A DNA stretch of 64,000 nucleotides from Membranipora membranacea. Its lineage: Eukaryota > Bryozoa > Gymnolaemata > Cheilostomatida > Membraniporidae. Location: the NCBI GenBank assembly GCA_914767715.1, contig OU612065.1, forward strand, positions 10,044,001 through 10,108,000, in the 5' to 3' direction. How positions within the stretch are numbered: the stretch's first letter is position 1; each line of letters opens with the position of its first letter. The notes under the pieces were generated by a model. It saw only the letters and a list, made by a program, of their open reading frames with translations. It did not search any database and was not told the origin of the DNA. Below, one piece after another: positions 23,401 through 34,506 of this stretch. Made by a program: the position numbers and the translations under genes.

Positions 23401-23689
23401 TTATTTTTATATATCTTTTTCTTGTCAGTTAACAACGCATGTTCTACATATTATTTTTTATGGTTCTCTTGCAGTCATGTGGTTATAACAAAAGAGCACC
23501 TATACATCTTGCGTTTGACAGATGAAGAACACAAATACATCGTGAAATCTCGCAGAACAATGAACAGTATAATGAGAATCACTAAAAAGGCAAAGATGCC
23601 AGACTGTATCAAACTAGAATATGGCTCAAGGGATAAACACGATGTCCATATAACCGACACAGACAAATTGAATATACCTCGCAGAGCAG
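20414..23689 (+). CDS. TBC1D23 C-terminal-domain-only paralogue (three exons located, 3' end unresolved)
   Basis: Three exons join in frame: 20414-20477 (start MERKKKPFYTREST), 22755-22884, 23475-23689. The last two align with TBC1D23 exons 14 and 15: SHVVITKEHLYILR against SHLLVTDTCVYVLR, and IMRITKKAKMPDCIKLEYG against IVKITSKKKMPEFITFKYG. Intron phases are the same (1 then 2 then 1) and the third exon is exactly 215 nt, as is TBC1D23 exon 15. No TBC or rhodanese part is seen upstream. The protein would be a free PH-like C-terminal domain, the part that in TBC1D23 contacts FAM21 and phosphoinositides; function here is inference. After 23689 a plausible donor (GTAAAC) is followed, if read through, by a stop at 23722. 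I could not locate the exon for the last helix; the exon at 27278 would also fit in phase but better fits the next gene. The first exon rests only on a good ATG, donor and phase. Confidence 0.75.
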
Positions 23690-26032
23690 GTAAACTATAT
23701 TTCACAGGTCATGGTCAGGTCTAGATCAAGTATGATCCAATTGCCTGCATTTGTAGGTTTGAGTTGCTGCCGACTCACCGGTAGAATGGGAATGATCGGA
23801 ATGCGGGCAGATGAGAACAAACCTGATCTAGATCAAGTCTAGACTGCCTCCACAGCTTCACATATTATAATCATAAAGCAGTTGAGCACAGGGCCGCTTC
23901 AGTTTTTGCAAGTACAGTGGTCAATAGTCTGTCTTGACAAGCACTGGTTTTTCCCCCACCCCCTCAGCAAACAAAGCTTTTCAAGACAGGCTAAGTAGTC
24001 AAGTGTCTTAGTGGTCAATGCCTTTTCTCTATGATGATGACCCAATACAAAATTAAGGTTACTTTCACATTCCAGTAGTTTAAGTGCACAAACTGGCTGG
24101 GTGGCATAACATTGCCATGCCTTAGACAAACTAACAGCATACTGGGCTGGTTTGAGCACCTAAAACAACATTCCATCAGTATCAGTAGAATTAATCAATT
24201 TTGATAGAATAGCATATTAGCTTTTCTACTCGCCAACTGGTACACTTGACAGCGTGACTAGCATAAACTGCAATGGGTCTGTGCAGTTGAGATTTTCATA
24301 ACAATGGGTAACCCATAGACTTAATAATTAAGTCTATGGGGTAACTTCATGAAACAACTTATTGTGATATAGAAAGCCTCAAATCCTCCAAATTAAAGTA
24401 ACACGACTCATATAGTCCCTAAGATGCATTAATTCCAGTACCTACCTGTCTGGGAACCTGTGACCACTGCGTGCAAAAAAACCTGCTAACAATTCCCTGG
24501 GGTGCAAGCAACAGCTTTTGAACTGATACACATGTGCTGGGATGGAATACCATTGGTGGAATAGCACGAGTGCTTTCTCACCGTCCCCTTTTTGAAGGTT
24601 AGCCTGCTTCACTTCTGTACCAGTAGATGAAGTCCTGCCGGGGTAGGATTGTTTGAATTATTATTCTAGTATACATTCCTCCAGGTATGCCCATGTGGGA
24701 TGGCTCATATGAGATGATACACAGTTGAAAAGTTGACAAAAATCTTGTTACAGCTGAAATGTCTTTCAATACTTTGAGCATGATGGAAATTAGCAACTGA
24801 TTATAGTATAGGCATTCGCACATACTAAGTATGATGTTCAGTTAACATGAACATCAGATCACAACACCATGAGTTTATAACATCACAGAATTCTTCAAAG
24901 AGGATAACTTCTGCAACAACGCAATGAATTTCTATTTTAGATGCTGCGATAAGAGCCATCAAACACGTGAGAAAGTCTCCTGTTCGATAATGATTGCAAC
25001 AGTTTTCCTCCCATGACACAACGCTAAGCCATTCTAGTGGGTGAGCTGGTTTCAAGCAGTAGTGTCAAGTCCATAGTCATATATAACAAGGCTATGGCCA
25101 TGTCAGAAATCTGCTCGAAACAACAAAACACATTTTCAAGCCGCTACCTGAGAAAAATTTATTTTTGATATTGTAACCCAATATAATCCCACATCTACAA
25201 ATATCAAGAGGTTTTAATTTAAGTCAGCTTTCAGTACACCCATTTTTACCCAGCAGGCGATTACTACATTATCATATCGTATTGTGGCGCATTATTTTTT
25301 GTATCGTTATGGTGAACTCAGGGAAAGCATTGTGATCTGTATCCTCCCTTTTATGATTCTGTCACCAATATGAATCCATGGAATCTTCTTTCCAATCCAT
25401 TTTTTTACTTTTTGGCTTGTTTTCATTGGTCAATTGTTCAGTTATATGTATCATTGTTGTTGGTCGACATTCTGGATAAAATGTTGCTTCATGCAATATT
25501 GAAGTTTAATGCATAAAGCTATTGTATACTTCTTGAACATTAATAAATACATATTACCGAAAACCATAATATTTATATTATATTAATCCCTCACATATAA
25601 GTTCTCTACTTTCAATGGTTTATCTATTTTTGTTGCTGCATATTGATATCAGAAACTAAAATTTAGATTTAAATCTAAATTTAAACATTTGATTCTAATG
25701 AAGAGAAACAGCAGAACAACAAGTTTACAAAAACTCTCTGGTTAATATTACGACACGATCATCTTTTGTACTACTGTATAGTGGTGCTCAAGGTACTGTT
25801 AAACCTCAAAGTCATGACAGTATTTTCACCCTAAATTTGAGCACTAAGAGCATATAACATGTGGCGCTGTTGAAGTCTCAGAGAATCTATTGCCACACCG
25901 TAGCTAAGAGAGCCTACAACACTGTTTTATTTTTGGTATTGATGTTTTGCACAATGATGACAATGGCAAACGCAATGGATGAACTAACAGATAATCCAAG
26001 TGTGTGTTGTCAACAGCAGCTTAACTCTCAGA
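23690..26032. other. Intergenic or intronic stretch with repeats
   Basis: No supported coding exon. It contains a repeat-like block at about 23890-24160 related to the inverted repeat at 34.2 kb (shared CAGTGGTC and GGCCTTTTCT/TGCCTTTTCT words) and a short palindrome at 24312-24340. Part may be the last intron and missing last exon of the TBC1D23-like gene. Confidence 0.4.
24312..24340. repeat. Perfect short palindrome, 14-bp arms
   Basis: CCCATAGACTTAAT is followed after one base by its exact reverse complement. A partial copy (ATTAAGTCTATGG) occurs near 19720. It may be the end of a degraded foldback element. Confidence 0.7.
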
Positions 26033-28913
26033 ATGGCTGAACAAAATTCTAAACAACTTAAATGTTTGTCGGTGAGATTCTAACTATACATAATTTTGAA
26101 GATCTTCTATAAGTCTTAACATCACTTAAATTTTAAACTTGAATCTCTTACACTGTCTCAGATCAATGAACTAAATGCTCAGATCATGTACTTTCATGTC
26201 AATCATGTTGTTCATGATGTGAACATCAGGCTCTCATCACACAATAGTACACCATCATTAGGAACAAGCAGGATAATAAGGAGCGGGTTGGTCTAGATTC
26301 AAAATCACTCAACTCCGGAATGTAATTCTCTGGATAGTCACAACTGGGAGTTTGGGACCCTCCCTGGTCACGCTTATAATCAATATTCTCATTAGAAGGG
26401 TTGAGTGATCCTCCCTCCTTGTCTGGTTGGACAACTCCAAGGTGAAAAATAATGACCAGACTATGAACACTCTAGAGACTGTATTGTCACTGATTTAGCA
26501 TCACGCATAAGTCATTGAGTGGCAAATAAATAAGATCAAGATGGGGGTAAGCTATCATGGGTCCAAGGGAACTTCTCGGATTGTTTGAAGTGATGCGTGG
26601 TCTGTTTGCAATTCACAATGGCATATATATGCGCCCGTGTCAGGTGTTTGTTTGTTTGATATAAAGAAGCTGCTGTAAAAATTTTCCCAGAAAAATCACA
26701 TGAAAAGATGTGTAATGTCTGGGCTTTCGTTTTGAGACTGTCTAAAGCTCTGGCTACACACGCCATGCTATCCATAGGATTAGAAGACTTTTAGTAAGGC
26801 TACAATTTGGACAAGGTGCTACACACACCTTTTAATAGCTAGGCCTATTCCTTTCAATTACGATACAATTTGGGTCTGCTTTGCCTTCCTATTGTTCAAC
26901 TTGAATAAATTAAACCAATCACTATTTACTAATTTAATTAAGCCCCGCCTCTTTCACAAATAACAAAGGAATAGCTGGCCGTACTACTGCTACGGATAGA
27001 ACCAACAAGTTGGTTAGCCCATCCGAGGCATCTGGCAGAGCTAACCTAGCTATCCTATGCATCTAGCAGATCTAAAGATGCCCCAATCCCGTTGAAAATA
27101 CGAAGTGTGTAGCCACAACTTAACACGATTTGCACAGATTCAGTCTCATCACATACTGCTTTGATATCTATTATAATCTAAACATCACAGCTCCAAAATA
27201 GGTTGCATAATCGTAAAAATAGTCTCTCTACTAACGTACTAACAGCTATAGATTCTTTTTTATAATTATTATTCCAGACAAAGACAGCAAAGACAATAAT
27301 ATCAGGACTGATACTTCATTTTCAAGAACTTTACACCTTTTCTGTAAGTATCCATTAAGCTTTACGCTGCTGTGATCATCATTACTTTCAACTACTTGTA
27401 CTTGGTGTATCATGTCAGTTTATCCTGCCAACACAATGATCAATGTTTTAAGCACACATTCAAGTACTGCAACATTAGGATCATAATGTTTGTACCTTGG
27501 TTGGGAATGTATACTACGGAGACCATTGATTCAAACTAATGTGAATACTGTCCTTCTTAAAGTGCTGCACCAGTTTGTATTGTTTGAAGTAGTGAGGACT
27601 TTACATGAAGTAGAGTCAGTCACCGGCTTAGGAAGACAGAGGAAGACCTTAGATAGTGATGGTCAGAACCACATCATGGACAAATATGGTTTGAATTTTT
27701 TATTATCCAGGTAAATCACTGCGAAAGCCAAAAAGAACCGAGAGAAATAAAAAAAAGAGTGGAGGCGTTTTTATCACCGTATACTGATACCCTTGGGCTT
27801 CCAAACAATACATCTTTAGCTGAGTCAGAAGAAGAATACAACTTTGGCAGGACATGGGATAATCCAGATGACAGTAAGCCTTCATAATTTGGCAGGAATT
27901 AAAAGACTTGAAAATTTGGTTGTTGTACCACAGAAAACTTATTGGCTTGCCGACACCCCAAAACTGCATTGATCAACAAAGTTACCAAATTCTTGTTTTC
28001 AGTGAATGATGTTGATAACAATCAAACTGGGAGACCCAAGCAAGAAGAACAATGGCAGGAGGGTTTATATGATATAATGAATGAAGCCCTAGATCCAATG
28101 TGTCTCTATCCACCTCCAGGGATCGATATTGAAAATCCTGTCTATCTATCACCAGAGATCAACGACTACAATGAAGTGCTTGCAAATCAGATACTAGCGA
28201 ATCAGATTTCATACAAACCAGAACATCATCAATATGTCCAGCGGAATAGGATCAAAAAACAAAACACAACAAATCAGCCGACATTAAAAGCGGTAACTAG
28301 TATGGCCCAACAGTTACACCTGGCAGCTCAGGTCTTAGAGTACATAGACAAGCAGCAGGCGGCTGATATGTTCACAGGCATTCATAAGACTCATGAAGAC
28401 TTTGGGAGTCAGAGAAAGACAAACTTTCAAAGAAGCAGAAGGCCCATGGCAGGATCCAAGGGAAGAAATATGAAAAAGTCCCAGGTACCGAAACGGTCTA
28501 ATTCTCAGCCTGTTTTCCAGAATCGAAAAAATCTACAGCAAAACATACCAGTCACAAAAAAACTCAGTTATACAACGAGAATTAGAGGGGATGATAGCAA
28601 CCAAGTATTTACTCCTGATCAATATCAAAGGTATATGCAAGAGTATGTAAACGAATTTGATTCTTCCCTTTCTTCTAAGAGGATGCTGAACAAAGTTTCA
28701 CCATACACTGGACCTATGTCTCCATATGCCAATGAGTTGCTGCGTCTAGCTCACCTCAACCTTGCAGGAAATCATAGTAACAGACCGCATCCACATAATC
28801 CAGCACCACCAAGATCCAGAAAACCAACTCACAGTGGAATTCGCAGCCGAAATTACAGAAGGGTCACGTTAAATCAAGGAGCAACCCCTGTTACTCCTTG
28901 GGTGAATAAATAA
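26033..28913 (+). CDS. Unrecognised basic protein, about 5 exons
   Basis: Proposed exons: 26033-26071 (start MAEQNSKQLKCLS, good ATG context, donor GTGAGA), 26162 to about 26218 (acceptor CTGTCTCAG; donor unsure, a stop at 26294 limits it), 27278-27343, 27711-27873, 28003-28913. All fit in phase (0,0,0,1). The last exon alone gives 303 codons ending at TAA 28911-28913, overlapped by an AATAAA (28905-28910). The product is rich in K, R, Q, N and P, has no signal peptide or membrane segment, and contains a possible helical stretch (MAQQLHLAAQVLEYIDKQQ) about 100 residues into the last exon. The length, even composition and conserved splice signals argue for a real gene; I do not recognise the family. 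Exon 27278-27343 and the start of exon 27711 are open in a second frame too. Uncertain: the second exon's end, and whether the preceding gene splices in. Confidence 0.65.
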
Positions 28914-29667
28914 TCCATTCATTCAGCAACAGCTAAAAGTGAGCATGGAGAAGTCCTGATTGTAAGAAAATAGAACATTTTCATATCAAGTTAAATTCAA
29001 AAAGCCAGTCTACAAAAAGGAACTAAGGATAACCTGATGAATTTACCTCCACCAGGTCTATGTTTATACCATGGTACTAGAGAACAGCTCAGTGTCACAG
29101 CCTGCAGAGGAGTTGCCTTACCGTCATAAGGAGCAGACAAGCCTGTCGATGGAACTGTAGTATACGTTTACTAAGCTGAATTCTAAAGAACATTGACCTC
29201 TGAATTATCCATTTCATTGACATAATTTTTATTGAGAGGATATTTATTGGAATTGGAAATTTGGAGTATTTAAGGGATGTTGTTATTGGAAATCTGTTAA
29301 TCCCTTTCTGATAACATAATATATATTATTATTATAAAAAATTACAAAGATTGTCAAAAAAATCTACACAGCCAGGTCCCTAAATATATACTTTTCACCC
29401 GCACATTTCACATAGTTGAGCACAAATTCGAACAGACTCAGTCGAGATGATGATGATAGTTGGCAGACACAACAGCTCAAATGGAGTCAAAATAATGGGT
29501 TAACCATAACTAACCTAAATGAAACAGTAAACCCTATAAACTGAATAGGCTTAACATTGTCATCGGCACTTTGAATTAGAAAACAAGGATTTTAGTGGAA
29601 TCAACACAGAATATAGCTTTAAAAATAGTCAAACATCACAAAGGAGAAGGCGTAAACTTTGCCATAC
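28914..29667. other. Convergent 3' flanks
   Basis: Lies between the stop codons of two convergent genes. AT-rich, with no supported open frame; presumably both 3' UTRs. Confidence 0.5.
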
Positions 29668-32346
29668 CTAGGATGAGCAGCATTTCTTTTTTGTAGTTAC
29701 AGATTTGCCGTCTGTATTTTCTGGTTGAGGCGATGTGCTATGCAATGTTAGCGTCCCTCTATCTTGAATCCTGTATTCATCTGATAATGCTGACAGGCAT
29801 TGTTCAAATATATATTCAAATGTTTCTTTCACATTCTCTCCAGTTTTGCTGGATGTTTCATAAAACGGTAGCCTAGCTCCACCAAACTTTGTGAGAAACT
29901 CAGCGTTTATTTCCCCACAGAATTCTCTGGCCTCCTGTTTGGTTACTTGGCGGTCTGAATCAGAACTAACTTTATCTATCTTTGCACCCACTACGACTTT
30001 TAAACATTTTTCTGCGGGCAACAAAGGTAAAAATCTCCGCCTGTAAAAGAGAAATAATTGTAATTTTTAATTAATAATTATACATGATTTTGGTTGGGAA
30101 TTCTCAGGGAAGATTGCTATCATCATCATCATTCACATTCAGTCTTGCGAAGGAAACCCACATATACACCAGCTGCGTGCTAATTCTTAGTATCCAGGAA
30201 TATCATCCATACCTTAGTTCTTCAAAGCTGGAATGTGATTGGATGTCATAGACCATGATGGCAGCACCAGCATCACGGCAGTAAAAGTTACTGAGACCTG
30301 AGAATCTCTCCTCTCCAGCGGTGTCCTGTAATGAAATATGCAGGCAGCAGATGAAAAGACACAAAGTGCAAAGGAACACAAGATCATCATAAACTGGTAT
30401 CAGACCTGCAGAATATTGATGCCAGGAGATAAAGTGTTTTTTTTTTATTGGGCTCTGAGGCTTAGCCTATTTTGCTGTAATGTTGGAAACTCAAGATTTC
30501 CCAGGGAAGACCACATCAAGTTTTATTCAAAGAAATACTTATTCAGACATGAAGGTAGAATAGCCAATACATTCCCTTACATATGTTTTGCCACCCATGT
30601 TTAACCTATATAGCTGCAACACAATGTATCTGCCAGTCACTTAGTCAGTAATCATCCTAATATTACTGGAACTATTAAAGGGCACACATTATTTTATTTC
30701 AGACAACCATTACAGCCTTCTGTAGATGATTTACTACTAAAACTGCATCTTAATAATGTGTCAGCTTGCAATTATTACATAAAAATACATGATTAACTTG
30801 GAGTATAATGTTTTTATAAAAAACAAACACATGGCAAATGATTTGCTGAGGAATATTTGAAAATTTACTCTTCTGTTATATTGAGCATATTATTATTATA
30901 TTATGTGAGGAATAATGTAATTCGGCAGCACCTACCCAAATAGCAATATTGTAGGGTCCCCATTGCTTCAAAAAGAATGATGCACCAATAGTCTGCAAAG
31001 AGAGTAATAGGTGATGAGCAAATTGAAAACATATTCAAGAAGGGTAGGTTATGAGAGTGGCAACGTTGAGTAATGCAACAATGGTCAGCCATGAGCTCTG
31101 TATAGTCGCCAGTAAAAGTAGTTAATGTATCTAATCCAAAAGAAGCCAATAATGGCCGAAATCATCAGGTTTCACACTCTGAAAATTGCTCATTTGGAAC
31201 ATCGGACCATCGTTCCACAGCAGTATTTTACTGTGTAAACAAACTACTTATATTGTGTTCATTGCTGTATGTTATCTAATAATATATGCTTTGTAGCAGA
31301 GGCAGATATAATGAAATGCATCTTTGTTTTAGTGATAACATTGTTGGCTAAAGTTGAAATTCTAATTAACTCGAATGAAAATGACTCAATGCTTGATATT
31401 ATACATAAAAAATCAGTGTTTGCCAAAAAATTCTGGAGGTGGGAGAGACTGTGCTGATTCACTCAGTCTTCCACACTAATGTAGAGACTGGGACTGAGAC
31501 TTACATTCTCGGAGCTATCTGTAAAGGAATCTTCTGTGTATCTAACCACAAAACAGGTCTTCCCAACATCAGCTGCTCCAATCAGCACCACCTTCAGGTC
31601 ACTAAAATAGTATTTTTCTCATCCATCAAATAATTACCTATTATACTGTGTGAGTAGATGTGTAATGAATATGCTCGCTTCTCTGTTCTCTGATGACAGG
31701 TTGTCAGTGTAGTGTGCTTCTCACTAACACCGATCAAGAGATATATTAATGCATAGATGACCCTGATCAATAAATCATGTAGGGCAAGAATATTCAGTAT
31801 TTATATGATGTGAGAATTTTAAGTTGGAATTCTAAAATGAAATAATTTAAGTATTCAGTCTATCAATAAGGTGTTAAATCTTACATTCAAATCAAATTAA
31901 AACATGCTATCGGTGTGCTTCTGACTAATATCAATACTAATCCTGTCACCTAATCAATGTCACGACGACACAGCAGCTATTTGTTTTCTCACCTTCACAA
32001 TTTAGTAGTCAATTCCTAAGCATTTTTAGGACATCTAAATAATTACCAGAATGAACACACATAGCTTGTACAGTTTAGCTAATTAAAAATGTTTTCAAAG
32101 AGCTTGTAAGATTGATTAATATGGGACTATTTGATATAATTGTAGATCAAAAAGTGCCTAGGACTCTGGCTTTGATGAGAGTAAACCTTTGGCAGCTTTA
32201 GAGGGCTCCTCCAATTAACTTTGCAGGACATTCCACCATTCCCCCTCCAACATTTCATAATAATATTGGTTGATAAGTTGGGCTTACGCCACATAGCGCA
32301 GCAAATTAGATGTAACTTACGCCTTTTTCTTTTGACTATTTGCCAT
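29668..32346 (-). CDS. RAB20-like: RAB20-like small GTPase, complete, 5 exons, 221 aa
   Basis: Rab-family GTPase; in vertebrates RAB20 acts on endosomes and maturing phagosomes. Exons (minus): 32321-32346, 31505-31601, 30936-30992, 30213-30325, 29668-30040; all GT-AG and in phase, 666 nt with TAG. P-loop GAADVGKT is at residues 17-24. The segment TIGASFFLKQWGPYNIAIW (42-60) closely resembles RAB20 switch I and the interswitch; DTAGEERFSGLSNFYCRDAG (61-80) is switch II. The protein ends CCSS with cysteines 218 and 219, suited to prenylation. Odd points: the catalytic Gln of DTAGQ is Glu65 (vertebrate RAB20 also lacks Gln, having Arg); the base-binding NKxD motif reads AKID (Ala117); SAK reads SSK. 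These suggest altered GTP hydrolysis and guanine recognition, but that is inference. The ATG is the first in frame, with context AAAGATGG. Confidence 0.93.
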
Positions 32347-33706
32347 CTTTGACACGATACATCACAAACTCCACTCCACCTTTAGGCCTGTAGTTCAGTT
32401 TAGTATCTTTAGATTACAGAGCCTCGAACAATCTTCAAATGTTTAAAATCAGACTTACAAATCATCAAACTATATTGTGAAGTTCATTCTTCATAGGTAA
32501 CTAAACAAGAAAGTGACTGAAAGTGGTACGATTGCGCAACAAGAGAACCACCTGGCGAATAGCAACCTATGCACTTCACTGCAATCATAAGTCTGCTAGC
32601 CACCGCTGGTGGTGACAACATTGGACTAGGGACTAAATGGAAATTTAGTAAACCCCTACACACGAACAATGCTTAACAAAACATGCTCCTCAAAATACAT
32701 CTAGAAAAGTAATGATAGGTAAACGCTCATGATAAGAGCTAGAGAAACACATAAACTTAACGATCTAAGCCCTGGAATGTAGTACAAGTATGTAATGTGG
32801 AAGACTTAAACAAGTAAATTCCCCAAAGCCCCTCCTAGGATGCAACATGCAACAGTCACAAGTAATGATTGATCCAATACGAAAAAATGATGAACAGGAT
32901 ATGATTAAATTCATAGAAGCTGGAATGTTTGACTATAAGCTGTTAGAGCCAATGTCCTTTCGAGCTTGAATCAGCCAAAAGCGTTGTGGAGGTAAGGTTG
33001 AAATTTGGCCCAAGTAGAACTGGCACAATGATAAAATAAATTCATGCCTGAGGTTTAGGGTATATTTTGCACCGTTATTGCCATCAGAAGTCTTTTCGCG
33101 TCCTGTGGTATACTGGCCACTGGAATCGCTTGCACAGACAAGGCTTGTCGCCCTGTGCAGCAGAGAGAATTCATCCTGCCCAATGTGGGCCATCTAGCTA
33201 GTGATAGGCATCTGTAGTAACAGGCATGTATGTTTTGCCTCATGACCAAGTTCAAACCCTTTGTAGATGGTTGATCATGGGCATGAGTTAACATATACAT
33301 GGTTGTTACTCCAGATACCAAACTATGCCTCTACTAAACTAACTAAGTTAAGTAGTAAGTAAGTAAGCAAGCCTAACTCAAGTGACACAGTGACAGTGAC
33401 ACACAGCCTGACAAAAGTAATTCATTGATTGTGACTAAAATGTCTCACTATATTTCTACCATCCATGTTTAATGTTACAGTGTGAGCACATAAGAGTTTA
33501 CTTACACCTCACTTGTTAAGTTTGCTAAACCATATGATGTTATGACTAGGGTTAGAGAAGGGGAATTCCCTAATCTTTCAATTCCTTCTGAAAAGATTTT
33601 GGAAAATGGGAAGATACCGGAAGTTACTGATACTGACCTTGGCCTTAGGTGACTGACCAATTAAAACTGACAATTTAAGATTCACAGTCTAAATACTGAG
33701 AATATA
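32347..33706. other. 5' flank of the RAB20-like gene
   Basis: No supported coding exon. Open frames at 32484-32669, 32933-33193 and 33055-33321 (minus) lack family resemblance. A near-consensus ETS word (ACCGGAAGTTA) occurs at about 33617, but 1.3 kb from the ATG. The right edge is the target-site duplication of the large element. Confidence 0.4.
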
Positions 33707-33715
33707 GTTTATGTC
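33707..33715 (+). repeat. Left target-site duplication GTTTATGTC
   Basis: Identical to 48571-48579 and adjacent to the inverted repeat end. Confidence 0.8.
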
Positions 33716-33805
33716 GGGTGCGTTCTATGTTCCGCTTCGCCGATGTTCCGCTGGTCTATGTTCCGCTTGAAATGGGTCTATAGTCCGCTGTTTTTTAGAC
33801 CACTG
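33716..33805 (+). repeat. Left terminal inverted repeat of the 14.9-kb element
   Basis: Starts GGGTGCGTTCTATGTTCCGC and holds three ATGTTCCGCT words plus a variant TATAGTCCGCTG. Its partner is the reverse complement of 48485-48570. Confidence 0.8.
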
Positions 33806-34162
33806 TATCGATCCTTATTCATCCATACAAACTGCTCCATGTTAGTTTAGCCCATTATCAAGGACTAAATTAATCAATAGGACTAGACCTTCTTGCCCAT
33901 TATAGACCACTAAACCAAGGAGTTACTGAACTCCACAGCTGAATCTATAGATTGTGAAGATATTCCCCACTGAGTCACCAGTCCATGTACTGACTTTAAC
34001 TCTTACATTATCTAATGATGGACTATTTAAGTGCATTGGAACAATGAGCAAGTGATTTGAATCAATTTAACCCTGTTTGAATGTACACTTATTGCATAGG
34101 ACATCATTGCTGATGACATGCAAACCACAGGCCTTCTGTAGTTGGTGCAAGTCCAGTGGTCG

Positions 34163-34220
34163 AGTGCCCCAGTGGCCGAGGCCTTTTCTTGAGAGAAAAG
34201 GCCTCGACCACTGGGGCACT
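34163..34220. repeat. Near-perfect hairpin, 27-bp arms
   Basis: Arm 34163-34189 begins AGTGCCCCAGTGG and pairs with 34194-34220 across a 4-base loop, with one mismatch. A third, partial copy (CCAGTGGTCGAGTGCC) lies just left. Probably the fold of a foldback or MITE element; a related block is at about 23890-24160. Confidence 0.75.
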
Positions 34221-34506
34221 CTACCAAGGCCTGTGATGCAAACCCTAACTTATGGAACTATATGACTGTCCTGCTTTCATAGCTTCTGTATTTTCTGGAA
34301 ACCATTTTGGCGCTTGCTTAATTTGTTGTTTTTGCATTGTCATTGCTGCCAGTCAGATTCCAAAATTCCTCGATTAAAGCAACAAATTAAGCACATGTTA
34401 ATGACCCGGAAATGTTAAACCGATTTTGAGCAGAAGTTTCTAAAGTCACAGCTGGAGAGCTGGCGCTTGAGACGAAGAATACGCAGGTAAATACGCAGGT
34501 AAATAA

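Noticed and set aside
27278-27785. Joining exons 27278 and 27711 to the TBC1D23-like gene as its C-terminus
   Set aside because: Phase allows it, but the same exons fit better, with their own ATG exon at 26033, into the downstream gene. Kept only as a possible alternative.
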